Below, one piece after another: positions 52,686-61,148 of a DNA stretch of 64,000 nucleotides. Position 1 is the first letter of the stretch. The number at the start of each line of letters is the position of its first letter. Origin of the DNA: Achromobacter arsenitoxydans SY8. Lineage in GTDB: Bacteria > Pseudomonadota > Gammaproteobacteria > Burkholderiales > Burkholderiaceae_B. The stretch lies in assembly GCF_000236785.1 (NCBI RefSeq), contig NZ_AGUF01000001.1, positions 62,001-126,000 on the forward strand, read 5' to 3'. The notes beneath the pieces are model-generated. The model was not told the origin of the DNA. It made no database searches and was given only the letters and a program-made list of their open reading frames with translations. Made by a program: the position numbers and the translations under genes.

Positions 52686-52801
52686 GTGCGGCCTGTCGAA
52701 ATGGAAAATGGAAACGCGCGCCGTCACATTGCCCGGGCGCGCGCAAGGCACCAAAAGCATAGCCGCAATCAAATGGGCCGATGGGTTTCGACCCGCCCGC
52801 G

Positions 52802-53065
52802 TCAGGAGGCGCGCCAGATCGCCAGGCAGGCAAGCGCCGCCGGAACCAGGAACACGATGACCAGGATCGGCAGTTCCTCGCGCACGCTGTATCCGGCGTG
52901 GCTGACGCCCACCCACATATTGATCCCAGACACCACCAGCCAGACGGGAATGAACGCCTTGGCCGCGAGCGCCAGGGCGGCCGCGTCCGTGCCCCATAGC
53001 TTGCCGAATAGCAGGAATACGCCCAACAGCACCACGCCGCCCGCGATCACCATTGCCACATGCAT
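52802..53065 (-). CDS. Small three-helix membrane protein of unknown function
   Basis: An 87-residue protein with three hydrophobic stretches (residues ~3-20, ~35-52 and ~64-82) and few charges. I do not recognise a characterised family. The coding-like composition and the position between an SDR gene (43 bases upstream) and a LysR gene suggest it is real. Confidence 0.75.
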   Translation of the reverse strand: MHVAMVIAGGVVLLGVFLLFGKLWGTDAAALALAAKAFIPVWLVVSGINMWVGVSHAGYSVREELPILVIVFLVPAALACLAIWRAS

Positions 53066-53107
53066 GTCCGTCCCCTTGGTCTGACGCCGCCCCGGGCGGG
53101 CCGGCGC

Positions 53108-53881
53108 TTACTTGGTCGTGTAGCCGCCGTTGATAAGAATGGTCTGCCCCGTGATCCACCAGCCGTCGCTGACCAGATGGCGGATAAAGGGCACGACGTC
53201 CTCGATATCGGTCAGCCCGGTCTTGCTGAACGGCGACAGCGCCGCCGCCGTCTTGTGATACGCCACCGCATCCGCGCCTTCAGCCGGATAGAAGAAAGGC
53301 GTATCCATCGGACCGGGCCCCACCGCCGTCACCGAAATCCCGCGCGCCCCGAATTCCTTGGCCGCCGCCCGCGTGTAATGCTCCACCGGCGCCTTGGTGC
53401 CGGCATAGGCGGCATAGAACGGCGTGAAAGCGCCCAGCAGCGAGGTCACCAGCGTGCACACCTTGCCGTTGTCGTTCACGTGCCGGCCCGCTTCGCGCAG
53501 GAAGAAGAACGCCGTCTTGGAATTTACCGCCGTCATCTCGTCGTACTCGTCTTCGCTGATCTCGGTGAAGGGCTTCTTCAGCACCTTGCCCACCGTATTG
53601 ATCGCGATATCCGGCCGGCCCAGCGCCGCCACGGCGTCGGCAAACAGCTTCTCCATCGCCGAGGCCGTCGTCAGATCCCCCTGCAGCGCGACCGCCTTGG
53701 CGCCCGCGGCCTCGATCGCCGCCACCGTCGCGTCCGCATCGGCCTTGGACGCGGCGCTGTTGTAGTGAATGGCGACCGCGCGGGCGCCCTGCTCCGCCAG
53801 GTCGCGCGCAATCAGCCCGCCCAGGTTTTTGGCCCCGCCCGCGATGATCGCGACCTTGCCCTTGATCGAATGGTCCGCCAT
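53108..53881 (-). CDS. SDR-family oxidoreductase
   Basis: A 257-residue short-chain dehydrogenase. The cofactor loop reads AGGAKNLGG, a variant of TGxxxGxG. NTVGK replaces the usual NNAG. The Ser of VTSLLGAF and Y-A-G-T-K supply the catalytic residues. The C-terminus ends in TGQTILINGGYTTK. The substrate is unknown. It is probably co-transcribed with the small membrane protein and LysR genes. Confidence 0.89.
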   Translation of the reverse strand: MADHSIKGKVAIIAGGAKNLGGLIARDLAEQGARAVAIHYNSAASKADADATVAAIEAAGAKAVALQGDLTTASAMEKLFADAVAALGRPDIAINTVGKVLKKPFTEISEDEYDEMTAVNSKTAFFFLREAGRHVNDNGKVCTLVTSLLGAFTPFYAAYAGTKAPVEHYTRAAAKEFGARGISVTAVGPGPMDTPFFYPAEGADAVAYHKTAAALSPFSKTGLTDIEDVVPFIRHLVSDGWWITGQTILINGGYTTK

Positions 53882-54023
53882 GGAAAATCTCCCGCATGTG
53901 TCGATGGAGATACGAGCTTAGGCAAGCGCACCCGCGCGATAAACCACTGCAGCCTGGATGAATAATCCAGAAAATCCACCCAATCGCAGCCGACGCGGCG
54001 GCCAGCATCCAGCAACCGCCAAC

Positions 54024-54052
54024 AAAAAAGCCGCCCCTTTTCAGGGACGGCT
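54024..54052 (-). terminator. Intrinsic terminator of the Bug-protein gene
   Basis: On the minus strand AAGCCGTCCCT-GAAA-AGGGGCGGCTT forms a long stem with one G-U/mismatch, followed by TTTTTT-type U-rich bases. It lies about 25 bases past the Bug stop codon. Confidence 0.9.
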
Positions 54053-54076
54053 TGCCGGGGCAGCAGCGGGTGGTGC

Positions 54077-55042
54077 TCAGTCCACCTGCGCGCCGGATTG
54101 CTTGACGGCCTTGCCCCACTTGTCGACTTCGCCGGCAATGAACGTGCCGGTGGCTTCAGGCGTGAGCGGCATCGGTTCCGCCCCGCGGTCGCGGAAGAAC
54201 TTCTGCATCTCCGGCGTATTCAACACCTGCCCGATCTGCTTGCTCAGTGCGCCGGTAATCTCGGCGGGCGTGTCCTTGGGTGCCAGCACCGCTGCCCAGC
54301 CGATGGCCTCGAAGCCGGGGTAGCCCGATTCCGCCACCGTCGGCACATTGGGCAGTTGCGGCAGCCGCTTGGCCGTCGTCACCGCCAGCGCCACCGCCTT
54401 CTTGCTCTGCACGTGCGGCAGGCCCGCCGTCACCGAATCCACCATCAGCGGCACCTGGTGGCCCAGGAAATCCGCCTGGGCGGGGCCGCTGCCCTTGTAC
54501 GGGATGTGGCGGATGTCGATATTGGCCGCCGCCTTGAACATCTCGGCCGACAAGTGCTGCGTGCCGCCGATGCCGGCGCTGGCGTAGGCCAGTTCGCCCG
54601 GATTGGCGCGCGCCTGCGTCACCAGCTGCTGCAGCGACGTAATGCCCGAGGCCGGCGTGGCCAGGAACATCAGCGGCACCGAGAACACGCCCGACACCGG
54701 CGCAAAATCCTTGGTCAGGCTGTAATTGATGTTCTTGTACAGCGTCTGGTTCACCGCCGCGGCGCTGCCGGCGATGACCAGCGTATAGCCGTCGGGCGCG
54801 GCGCGCGTAGCCTGCTCCATGCCGATATTGCTGCCGGCGCCAGCGCGGTTCTCCACCACGATGGGTTGCTTGACCGCCGTGCCCAGCTTTTCAGCCAGCG
54901 CGCGGGCGAAGATATCTGTGGCCTGCCCGGGCGGGAACGGCACGATCAGGCGGATGGGACGGTCGGGAAACTCGGCGTGGGCCGGGGCGCCGGCCGCAGC
55001 CAGCGCCAGGCCGGCGGCAAGACTGGAAAGAATACGTTTCAT
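54077..55042 (-). CDS. Bug/TctC-family tripartite tricarboxylate receptor
   Basis: A 321-residue periplasmic binding protein. A Sec signal ([17 protein letters not shown]) is followed by [30 protein letters not shown] and [13 protein letters not shown], the diagnostic Bug pattern, then [20 protein letters not shown] and [19 protein letters not shown]. No TctA/TctB membrane genes are next to it, as usual for the many orphan Bug genes of Bordetella-like bacteria. The ligand is a carboxylate or related small molecule. Confidence 0.95.
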   Translation of the reverse strand: MKRILSSLAAGLALAAAGAPAHAEFPDRPIRLIVPFPPGQATDIFARALAEKLGTAVKQPIVVENRAGAGSNIGMEQATRAAPDGYTLVIAGSAAAVNQTLYKNINYSLTKDFAPVSGVFSVPLMFLATPASGITSLQQLVTQARANPGELAYASAGIGGTQHLSAEMFKAAANIDIRHIPYKGSGPAQADFLGHQVPLMVDSVTAGLPHVQSKKAVALAVTTAKRLPQLPNVPTVAESGYPGFEAIGWAAVLAPKDTPAEITGALSKQIGQVLNTPEMQKFFRDRGAEPMPLTPEATGTFIAGEVDKWGKAVKQSGAQVD

Positions 55043-55271
55043 GATTGGTCAGTAAAAAGCGATGGCGATGCCGCGCCGGGGGGCGCGCAGCCTGCATAAA
55101 ATAGAGCGCCCGCGCTGGCAGCCCTTGTGAGGCCGGCCCGGGGCAGATCGGGGGGGTAGCGTCACGATAGCATCCCCCCGTCGGTGCTACATTTGCCTTT
55201 TCGCGCTTCCCCCGGGGAAGCTCCCCGAAGTTTCCTTCACCACCCTGTCCTTACATCCCGCAGGAACCGCC

Positions 55272-56465
55272 ATGGAATTCAGCCAGTTCAACGTCGACAC
55301 CCTCATGGAGATCACCTCCCGCCCGGACCTCGTGTTCGTCAGCGGCAAGGGATCCTGGCTGGAGGATCACGCGGGCAAGCGATACCTGGACTTCGTGCAG
55401 GGCTGGGCAGTCAACACCCTGGGCCACTCCGCGCCCGAAATGCAGCGCGCGCTGGTCGAACAGTCGCAAAAGCTGATGAACCCGTCGCCGGCGTTCTACA
55501 ACATCCCCTCCATCGAGCTGGCCCAGCGCCTGACCGGCGCGTCCGACTTCGACCGCGTCTTCTTCGCCAACAGCGGCGGCGAAGCCAACGAAGGCGCCAT
55601 CAAGCTCGCCCGCAAATGGGGCCAGGTCAAAAAGAACGGCGCCTACAAAATCATCACCATGAACCACGGCTTCCACGGCCGCACCCTGGCCACCATGTCC
55701 GCATCGGGCAAGCCGGGCTGGGACAAGATGTTCGCCCCGCAGGTCGAAGGCTTCCCCAAGGCCGAACTGAACGACCTGGAATCCGTGCGCAAGCTGATCG
55801 ACGACAAGACCGTCGCCATCATGCTCGAACCCGTCCAGGGCGAAGGCGGCGTGCTGCCCGCCACCAAGGAATTCATGCAAGGCCTGCGCAAGCTGGCCGA
55901 TGAAAACCAGCTGCTGCTGATCGTCGACGAAGTCCAGACCGGCATGGGCCGCACCGGCAAGATGTTCGCCTACCAGCATTCCGACGTCATCCCCGACATC
56001 ATGACCCTGGCCAAGGGCATCGGCGGCGGCGTGCCGCTGGCGGCCCTCTTGGCCCGCCAGGAAGTCTGCGTGTTCCAACACGGCGACCAGGGCGGCACCT
56101 ACAACGGCAACCCCCTGACCACCGCCGTCGGCGTCGCGGTCTTCGATGCGCTGGTCGCGCCGGGCTTCATGGACGCAGTCAACGCTCGCGCCAAGCAACT
56201 GTCCGAAGGCCTGCTGGCCCTGTCGGCCAAGTACGGCATGAAGGGCGAACGCGGCATGGGTCTGCTGCGCGCGCTGATCATGGACCGCGATGACGGCCCC
56301 GCCATCGTCGAAGCCGCCCGCAACCTGGCTCCCCAAGGCCTGCTGCTGAACGCGCCGCGTCCCAATCTGCTGCGCTTCATGCCCGCGCTGAACGTGACGG
56401 CTGAGGAAGTGGACACGATGCTCAAGCAGCTGGATGGGCTGATTGCGCAGGTGCGTAAGGCTTGA
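55272..56465 (+). CDS. Class III aminotransferase (acetylornithine-aminotransferase-like)
   Basis: A 397-residue PLP enzyme. FFANSGGEANEGAIKLARKWG binds the cofactor phosphate, LLIVDEVQTGMGRTGKMFAY carries the PLP-pyridine Asp, and the Schiff-base lysine is in TLAKGIGGGVPL. It is close to ArgD, which makes N-acetylornithine and also acts on succinyl-diaminopimelate. The ATG at 55272 is preceded by GCAGGAA. A strong terminator follows, so it is a single-gene unit. Confidence 0.93.
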   Translation: MEFSQFNVDTLMEITSRPDLVFVSGKGSWLEDHAGKRYLDFVQGWAVNTLGHSAPEMQRALVEQSQKLMNPSPAFYNIPSIELAQRLTGASDFDRVFFANSGGEANEGAIKLARKWGQVKKNGAYKIITMNHGFHGRTLATMSASGKPGWDKMFAPQVEGFPKAELNDLESVRKLIDDKTVAIMLEPVQGEGGVLPATKEFMQGLRKLADENQLLLIVDEVQTGMGRTGKMFAYQHSDVIPDIMTLAKGIGGGVPLAALLARQEVCVFQHGDQGGTYNGNPLTTAVGVAVFDALVAPGFMDAVNARAKQLSEGLLALSAKYGMKGERGMGLLRALIMDRDDGPAIVEAARNLAPQGLLLNAPRPNLLRFMPALNVTAEEVDTMLKQLDGLIAQVRKA

Positions 56466-56491
56466 TGGGGTTTAGAAGGTAGTGAATGCAG

Positions 56492-56521
56492 GGGCCGCGA
56501 TATGCGGCCCTTGTTTTTTTT
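56492..56521 (+). terminator. Intrinsic terminator of the aminotransferase gene
   Basis: GGGCCGC-GATAT-GCGGCCC (56492-56510) is a perfect 7-bp stem, followed by TTGTTTTTTTT. It begins 26 bases past the stop. Confidence 0.93.
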
Positions 56522-56586
56522 GGTCGGGCGGTTCGCGGTTCGGATCGTTATTGCGGCCGTGGCTTGGGACACGTTAAGGGAATCGA

Positions 56587-56913
56587 ATGGACGCGAAGGA
56601 ATTTGTCGGCAACTGGAACGCGCTGCGGGGTGAGCTGTTGGAGACATTCATGACGGCGGATGGCGGAAGCGCGGTCGCGGCCAAGGTACGGGGGCTGGGG
56701 TTGTCGGCGGCGCAGCTTGAGGGTGTGCGTGGGGTGCTGGATCTGGCGCTGCGGGACACGATGTATTCGCTGCTGCTGGGGTTGGATGGGGCGGCGAGTA
56801 TTGGAGATAGCCAAGAGCAGTTCACCATCGCGGGTGAGGATGGGGTGGTGATTGAGGATATTGAGTCGGAGGCTTGGGAGTGTTTCCATGGGGACTCGGG
56901 CGTTTGCGGTTGA
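56587..56913 (+). CDS. Hypothetical protein (108 aa)
   Basis: A 108-residue acidic, soluble protein, mostly helical (VAAKVRGLGLSAAQLEGVRGVLDLALRDTMYSLLLGLDG), ending in a short beta-like acidic stretch. I recognise no named family; it resembles small conserved hypotheticals of beta-proteobacteria. Codon third positions are rich in G rather than C, like the next gene and unlike those upstream. Translation could start at the ATG at 56587, with AAGGGAA just upstream. Confidence 0.7.
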   Translation: MDAKEFVGNWNALRGELLETFMTADGGSAVAAKVRGLGLSAAQLEGVRGVLDLALRDTMYSLLLGLDGAASIGDSQEQFTIAGEDGVVIEDIESEAWECFHGDSGVCG

Positions 56914-56964
56914 TACGCGCGCCACGGGTCTGGGCTTTTCGGTCGCGGTTACGGGAGTTTGAAG

Positions 56965-57585
56965 ATGTCCAAGTCGCCTGCTGATGACGTGGTGTCGATC
57001 TATCGGGAGCACGCCGACGCGTTTGTGCGGCTGCGTGGGACGGGGCTGATCGAGCGCGCGTGGTTGGATGCGTTTCTGGCGTTGCTGCCGGGGGCGAGTC
57101 CGCGGGTGCTGGATATTGGGTGCGGGTTTGGGGTGCCGATTGCTCAGTATCTGATTGAGTGTGGGTGCCAGATCACGGGGGTGGATACGTCGGTGCCGTT
57201 ACTGAATCGGGCGAAGGCGGCGTTTCCTGAGCATCAGTGGATTGCTGCGGATATGCGGAGGATGGTGGTCGCGGGGCCGTTTGATGGGTTGATCGCTTGG
57301 CATAGCTTCTTTCATTTGTCGCCTGTGGATCAGCGGGGGATGTTTGGGGAGTTTGGGCGGCTGGCTGAGCCGGGGGCGGTGTTGATGTTTACGAGCGGGC
57401 CGGGGTTGGGTGAGGCGATTGGGGAGTTTGAAGGGAGGGCGCTGTATCACGGGAGTTTGGAGGGGGAGGAGTATCGGGAGTTGTTGAGGGTGAAGGGGTT
57501 TGAGGTGGTGCGGCATGTGGTGGAGGATGCCGGGTGTGGGGGGGCGACGGTGTGGTTGGCGAAGCAGGCTGGGAATAAGGCGTGA
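56965..57585 (+). CDS. Class I SAM-dependent methyltransferase
   Basis: A 206-residue Rossmann methyltransferase. Motif I is VLDIGCGFGVPIAQYL, the acidic loop is TGVDTSVPLLNRAKAAFP, and motif III-like WIAADMRRM follows. ATG 56965 is preceded by GGGAG; an in-frame TTG lies six bases earlier. The substrate is unknown; the fold resembles small-molecule methyltransferases (Methyltransf_25/11). The gene uses an unusually G-rich third codon position, with long runs of ggg/gtg/gag, which suggests a history different from its upstream neighbours. Confidence 0.88.
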   Translation: MSKSPADDVVSIYREHADAFVRLRGTGLIERAWLDAFLALLPGASPRVLDIGCGFGVPIAQYLIECGCQITGVDTSVPLLNRAKAAFPEHQWIAADMRRMVVAGPFDGLIAWHSFFHLSPVDQRGMFGEFGRLAEPGAVLMFTSGPGLGEAIGEFEGRALYHGSLEGEEYRELLRVKGFEVVRHVVEDAGCGGATVWLAKQAGNKA

Positions 57586-57831
57586 CTTGCCCGCAATGTA
57601 GCGAGGTCTGAATCGGGATCAAGCAGGGTCGCGCATAAACGGACGAATTGAGCGGGCAGCGCAGTTACGTCGTCTGATATTGGGCCTACAGAACCCATCA
57701 ATGAAAGGGGGCTCGCCACAATGAGCGGCTCATTGCCGCTGCCCTGAGCCAGGGCGTGTTTCGCAGGAAGTCCATCGCGAGCACTCAGCAGGTCCGGGCA
57801 TGGTGGCCAACCTCAACGCAGTTGCTATTTA
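57586..57831. other. Intergenic stretch without a recognisable gene
   Basis: Between the methyltransferase stop and the toxin operator I find no coding pattern, tRNA or insertion-sequence end. Short open frames here have no family resemblance. Base composition falls across this stretch towards the lower G+C of the following genes. It may be the junction of an island. Confidence 0.4.
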
Positions 57832-57846
57832 TACGTAACTTACGTA
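57832..57846. promoter_or_regulatory. Candidate autoregulatory operator of the toxin-antitoxin pair
   Basis: TACGTAACTTACGTA is a perfect 7-bp inverted repeat around one C, six bases before the toxin start codon. HigA/NadS-type antitoxins bind such palindromes at their own promoters. Confidence 0.6.
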
Positions 57847-57851
57847 CATTG

Positions 57852-58198
57852 ATGAAAGCCCTGTTCATAGAATTGCGCGCGTTCTCGCGTTCTCGCGCTA
57901 TCGGGCCGAGTATCTGGATGACGACGCCTTTCTTGACCTGCAACACGCGATGATGAAGCACCCCGCAGCGGGTGACGTCATTGAGGGCACAGGGGGACTG
58001 CGCAAGCTGCGCCACGGTGATCCCCGCCGCGGCAAAGGTAAGCGCGGCGGTCTGAGAGTCATCTACTACTGGTGGGACGGCGGATCGCAGTTTTGGCTGT
58101 TCACTCTGTTCGACAAGGACGAGATGAAGGATCTGTCCGCCAGAGCTAAACAGGCGCTCAAGGGGATGCTCGAACACGAAAGGACGATTAGGCTATGA
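57852..58198 (+). pseudogene. RelE/HigB-like toxin, frameshifted by an 8-bp duplication
   Basis: From the ATG at 57852 the frame reads MKALFIELRAFSRSR and then leaves the family pattern and stops at 57953. The correct continuation (YRAEYLDDDAFLDLQ, then HAMMKHPAAGDVIEGTGGLRK and VIYYWWDGGSQFWLFTLFDKDEMKDLS) is in another frame and runs to 58198. The cause is visible: GTTCTCGC is repeated in tandem at 57881-57896. Removing one copy restores a continuous frame of about 112 residues, the normal length for this RelE/HigB-type mRNA interferase. An internal ATG at 57950 could still give an 82-residue fragment lacking the N-terminal part. The 4-base overlap with the antitoxin gene is kept. Confidence 0.85.
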
Positions 58199-58509
58199 AG
58201 AAGCGAGACTTGTACTCGGAGATCGCGGAAGGGTTTGAGGCGCTAGCGGAGGCGCGGGAAGGCAAGCGGACCCTGCGCACGCATAAGATTGAACTCAAGC
58301 CTGCTCCGGAAGTGACTGCAGAAGATTTGTTGGCGTTGCGTGAACGGTTGAAGTTGTCGAGGCAAGTGTTTGCGCACTATCTTCGTACCAATCCTCGGAC
58401 CGTCGAGAATTGGGAACAAGGCCGGGCAAAGCCGAACGCGCAGGCGGCGCTTCTGATTCGCCTAGTCGAGAAGTTTCCGGATACGGTGAAGCGTCTCGCG
58501 GAGGTTTAG
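58195..58509 (+). CDS. HigA/NadS-like antitoxin with HTH
   Basis: A 104-residue protein with an HTH_XRE/HTH_3-type domain in the C-terminal half (residues ~43-85: EDLLALRERLKLSRQVFAHYLRTNPRTVENWEQGRAKPN). The basic N-terminus would wrap the toxin. It overlaps the toxin frame by four bases (ATGA), the usual toxin-first HigBA order. It is intact, so the locus keeps an antitoxin and autorepressor after loss of the toxin. Confidence 0.92.
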   Translation: MKKRDLYSEIAEGFEALAEAREGKRTLRTHKIELKPAPEVTAEDLLALRERLKLSRQVFAHYLRTNPRTVENWEQGRAKPNAQAALLIRLVEKFPDTVKRLAEV

Positions 58510-58668
58510 CGCGCGGAGAACCGCCACGGTCGTAAAAGTCGTTCTAAAGGTGTCAAGGCCGTGTTGTCTAGCGCCAGCATTCGCCCCGGAGTTGCCGCGG
58601 ACGGTATTAAGAAGCAAGCACCTAACTTGCGACATGTGCTGCAAGAAGTTGTTCGCCCAATAAAAGAC

Positions 58669-59142
58669 TTAGTCCGCAAGCTCCCGATCCAGTGACGCGT
58701 TGATAGATTGTTTAACCCCTAGGTCGATGGCGGCCATTCGAAGCAACGCGGCTTCTGGCTGCAGGCGCTCGACATCGGGAAAACGTGCTTCCAGCGGACT
58801 AGGTCCTACACAGACTAACGGATGCTCGTACTCTGCGAACTGGTGAGCAGTAGCATCAACGATGAAGCCATCAATGTCCACCCAGAAGTGCCATTCGTTG
58901 CTCGCTCTCTTGTATGCCATGACCACCGCAACGGTAGAACGGCTGTACTTTTTTTGCATGGCAATTGCTAGAAAAGCCGAAACTACCTCGCACGAACCCC
59001 GAGGGAATCTATGAACGAAAGGAACGCTGTTGACCTGTTCTGGGCGGCAGAAAAAAGCTCCAGCCCTAATTGCATCGCTTTGCAATGAAGTAAGTGTTGG
59101 GCTTAATTGGGGCCTAATGTTAGATATGATGGAGTTGGACAT
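58669..59142 (-). CDS. Papain/transglutaminase-like small protein, possible fourth member of the ABC-3C operon
   Basis: A 157-residue protein. Cys51 in RFPRGSCEVVSAFLAIAM starts a helix, and His85 with Asp96 occur in NEWHFWVDIDGFIVDATAHQF. The spacing Cys ... His-x-W ... Asp-x-T resembles the catalytic triad of transglutaminase-like/papain-fold cysteine peptidases or amidases. A GGGAGG ribosome site lies six bases before the ATG, and the gene starts 56 bases after the ATPase stop on the same strand. It is therefore likely co-transcribed with the three defence genes. I cannot name a described family; the activity is inferred from motif layout. Confidence 0.7.
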   Translation of the reverse strand: MSNSIISNIRPQLSPTLTSLQSDAIRAGAFFCRPEQVNSVPFVHRFPRGSCEVVSAFLAIAMQKKYSRSTVAVVMAYKRASNEWHFWVDIDGFIVDATAHQFAEYEHPLVCVGPSPLEARFPDVERLQPEAALLRMAAIDLGVKQSINASLDRELAD

Positions 59143-59198
59143 CTACGCCTCCCTCTGGTCGAGCTTCGGTCTTTTCAATAATCGTGATCAAAATCTCC

Positions 59199-61148
59199 TC
59201 AATGGTCATTAGCGACCTCTTCCCGCTTAGTGAGCAAACGAGCCGATTCTGTTAATTTCATAACCACATTATCTTCAAATTCTGGTGGATACTTTTTCAC
59301 GCCGGTAGAGAACAGTATTTGAAAGTTCCGCGAGTTCGGATTTTCAAGCAACTCTATCTGTCTGAGCATTTTAATAAGACGCTCAAAGTCGATTCCGGCC
59401 GTCTCTGGAGTATCGACCAACAGCAAGCGCGGAAATGGTATTTCGGACAATAGGCTCAATTGCAGCAGCGCCAAATAATACAAGAACCGCTTTGGAACTT
59501 TCGCGCTGTGTTCTCTGTATTCGCCGCTGTTGATTAAAGGAAGATATGTTTGTGAGTCGATGCACGCATGCCTACACTCGGCCACAACGGAGGTCATTGA
59601 ATCATTGTAGACGCGGTCGAACGCTTCAATTTGATTATGAAGCTCGGTGGCGGACTCACCGTCGAGTCGGGCAACCTCTGCTTTGGCCAAGTCGAATGCC
59701 GTCTTCTTATTGTTGTACCGTTTCAAAAGCTCGGCGAGCTTCGCTTCTAAACGATAAGCCTCTGTAGCCTTGGCGAGGCGATCGCGGGCATCTAGGAGCT
59801 TCGCGTCTAACTCCTCTATCGCGTGTTCGACGCTCGCTGGCGACGCGTTCGCCTCTTGAACGCGAATACGGTGAAGTTGAAGCCGATCTTGTACCTCTGC
59901 GCGCTCCAAATTCCAACGAGCCGAATCTTCCCTGACGCCTGCGATGGCAAGTCGTAACGTCTCAAGGCTCTTGGATTTCGTCTTGAGGATATCTAGATAT
60001 TCTGCGGGGCTATAGAAGAATCTTTGAAAATCCAACTCTTCGACCGTGTTGCCGCATACGCAGTGCCCTGGCGTCCGCGCGACGTCATTCAGGCAATATG
60101 GGCAGGTGTCACTCGAGAATAAGTTCAATTGCCCATGTGCGTAAATGACTTTGTTTATGCGCTCAATATCGGCTTGAAGGGAACGTTCAACGTCAATCAA
60201 CCGACTCGCTTCCCGAACTAATTTTTCCCTCTCTTCATCCAATTCATGCTTCCGAACCTCCAGCGCTCGGATATTTGTTAAGTCGGCCGCGAGCGTTTGC
60301 TGGGCTTCAGCGGTGCCCAGTTCGCCACGTGCGAAGCCTTTCCGAGTAGCCAGAAGCGCCTCGATTTGCGCTTCTAATTCTCGTATTCGTTCGGCCAGAG
60401 CTTTGGTGTTGGCGATATCTGTAATACCGCTCGCCTTCAATAGCTGTTCGACGATGTTTTGATACTCTTGGTGAACGGATCTAGCCGTAGCTGCGTCCCG
60501 CTCGGCTATTTTTTGGCGGCCGATCGCATTATATAAGTCGAGTAAGGTTTTCCCGACCAATATCTGAAAAATTGCCCTTCGAATCTCGAGCGAGTCAGAA
60601 ATATAATTGCCTACCTCGGCAGGCTTGTAAATGCCGTTCGGATCTGGGCTTTGGTTGTGATAAATCAATCTCGCCAAATCTGAGAAATTTAACTTGAACT
60701 GCTTGCCAGCTTGAAAAATATCGACAACAGGGATATTCAAGCGATCAAGCAGCCAATCAGAGAATGTCTTGACGTCTTCCCGTCGTTGGATGGGAAGCGT
60801 AACCGACTCAAATGTTGTGGCAACGTCATCTACCGCTGTAGATGCCTTCACCACCGTAATGCTGTTGTCACGAAAACGTCTGTTTAGCGTGAACAACTCG
60901 CCATCAATCTCGATGACGAGGCGCACCATGTTATTTGAGTCTCCGATTATTTCTTTATGCGTCTCGGGCGAGCTAGGATTAAATTCATCAACCCTTCCGC
61001 CCAAGCCATAGTAGATCAAATTAAAAAACGTCGATTTGCCAGTCCCGTTCGGGCCTTCAATGATAGAAAGACCATTTTCGAAAGTGGGAGACTCGAAATA
61101 GTATTGATCGCCGGTGTAGACAACCTTCCTTATGGCTAGGCTGCCCAT
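59199..61148 (-). CDS. ABC-three-component system Rad50/RecN-like ATPase
   Basis: A 649-residue SMC-like ATPase. Walker A GPNGTGKST is at residues 32-40 with a Q-loop Gln near 166. Long charged coiled coils (~205-345 and ~380-515) flank a tip with Cys349, Cys352, Cys363 and Cys365 (C-x2-C-x10-C-x-C), a zinc-hook/ribbon. The C-terminal head has Walker B RLLLVDTPE (574-582) and the D-loop AGID. The usual LSGG signature is not obvious; VPKRFLYYLALLQ stands in its place. This matches ATPases of ABC-3C conflict systems. Its start overlaps the middle-component gene by 13 bases. It probably senses DNA or replication structures and switches the effector. Confidence 0.88.
   Translation of the reverse strand: MGSLAIRKVVYTGDQYYFESPTFENGLSIIEGPNGTGKSTFFNLIYYGLGGRVDEFNPSSPETHKEIIGDSNNMVRLVIEIDGELFTLNRRFRDNSITVVKASTAVDDVATTFESVTLPIQRREDVKTFSDWLLDRLNIPVVDIFQAGKQFKLNFSDLARLIYHNQSPDPNGIYKPAEVGNYISDSLEIRRAIFQILVGKTLLDLYNAIGRQKIAERDAATARSVHQEYQNIVEQLLKASGITDIANTKALAERIRELEAQIEALLATRKGFARGELGTAEAQQTLAADLTNIRALEVRKHELDEEREKLVREASRLIDVERSLQADIERINKVIYAHGQLNLFSSDTCPYCLNDVARTPGHCVCGNTVEELDFQRFFYSPAEYLDILKTKSKSLETLRLAIAGVREDSARWNLERAEVQDRLQLHRIRVQEANASPASVEHAIEELDAKLLDARDRLAKATEAYRLEAKLAELLKRYNNKKTAFDLAKAEVARLDGESATELHNQIEAFDRVYNDSMTSVVAECRHACIDSQTYLPLINSGEYREHSAKVPKRFLYYLALLQLSLLSEIPFPRLLLVDTPETAGIDFERLIKMLRQIELLENPNSRNFQILFSTGVKKYPPEFEDNVVMKLTESARLLTKREEVANDH

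Noticed and set aside
57950-58198. Treating the internal ATG at 57950 as the start of a genuine short toxin
   Set aside because: The preceding sequence in another frame encodes the missing family N-terminus up to an obvious 8-bp duplication, so a frameshifted gene explains the data better.
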